From positions 12,521,514 to 12,585,513 of the forward strand of contig CM028916.1 in the NCBI GenBank assembly GCA_016801845.1: DNA of 64,000 nt, given 5' to 3'. The translations under genes and the position numbers were made by a program. Shown piece by piece: positions 63,744-64,000 of this stretch; position 1 is the first letter of the stretch; each line of letters starts with the position of its first letter. The notes under the pieces are model-generated. The model saw nothing but the letters and a program-made list of their open reading frames with translations, was not told where the DNA came from and did not search any database. Source of the stretch: Polydactylus sextarius (taxonomy: Eukaryota > Chordata > Actinopteri > Polynemidae).

Positions 63744-63790
63744 ATGTGTGAGTATGAGAACAATTTCTGCTTTACTCAAAAGTGTCAGAG
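63744..63790 (+). other. Possible short first coding exon of a neighbouring gene
   Basis: An ATG with A at -3 opens a 15-codon frame (MCEYENNFCFTQKCQ) that runs straight into CAGAG|GTGAGTGAAG, a near-perfect splice donor at 63791. The sequence upstream (63470-63660) is relatively unique and less AT-rich. The next exon would lie beyond the window. I do not recognise the peptide. The match could be chance. Confidence 0.18.
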
Positions 63791-64000
63791 GTGAGTGAAG
63801 TTTGCAGGTGACGGCTGTTGTAAAACTGAAAATGACAAAGTTGAGGAAGTGTGAGCGTTAAGCCATGTTTTACCGCGGTGTGCTTTAAAACGTCAAACTT
63901 GGAATAGTTTCAAAAATGTTTAATTAAAACAACTTTTCTATATTTAAAACATACATAATAATGAATGTCTTTTCCTCATTTCTCCCAAAATGAATCAATT

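Overview
The window is vertebrate nuclear DNA, almost certainly from a ray-finned (teleost) fish, probably a percomorph. Evidence is a five-exon GPCR gene with fish-type sequence, dense CA/AT/CTAT microsatellites, and several interspersed repeats characteristic of fish genomes: two tRNA-derived SINE types, a 5'-truncated L1 and a terminal-inverted-repeat element. There are no bacterial-style operons. Almost all short open reading frames are chance or microsatellite artefacts.

One gene can be supported fully: a kisspeptin receptor (GPR54 / Kiss1r family, probably the kissr2-type paralogue) on the + strand. Its CDS joins 9223-9478, 11813-11937, 20490-20625, 20862-21100 and 21639-22019 (378 codons plus stop). 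All seven transmembrane segments and the main class A GPCR landmarks are present, and nothing breaks the frame. A TATA-type promoter candidate lies at 8884, a near-consensus estrogen response element at 7872, and a polyadenylation signal at 22431. Intron 2 (8.55 kb) holds a SINE, a decayed reverse-transcriptase fragment, a CA microsatellite and an unexpected CpG-rich block. Intron 3 is only 236 bp, starts with a very weak donor and contains a CATA microsatellite, so it is a strong candidate for intron retention or alternative donor use.

The remaining 41 kb downstream (22.5-64 kb) and 7.8 kb upstream look non-coding. I found no exon of a second gene that I would defend, although a good splice donor at 63791 could end a short first exon of a neighbour. 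The clearest structure there is a nested insertion at 41.5-42.9 kb: a truncated L1 with a 16-bp target-site duplication sits inside an older inverted-repeat element. Also present are a reverse-strand SINE with a 12-bp target-site duplication (44.95-45.14 kb), a diverged ~180-bp tandem duplication (57.55-57.91 kb), a telomere-motif palindrome (54.70 kb) and a ~119-bp CA array (62.12 kb). Some unique, homeodomain-motif-rich stretches could be conserved enhancers, but that needs cross-species alignment.
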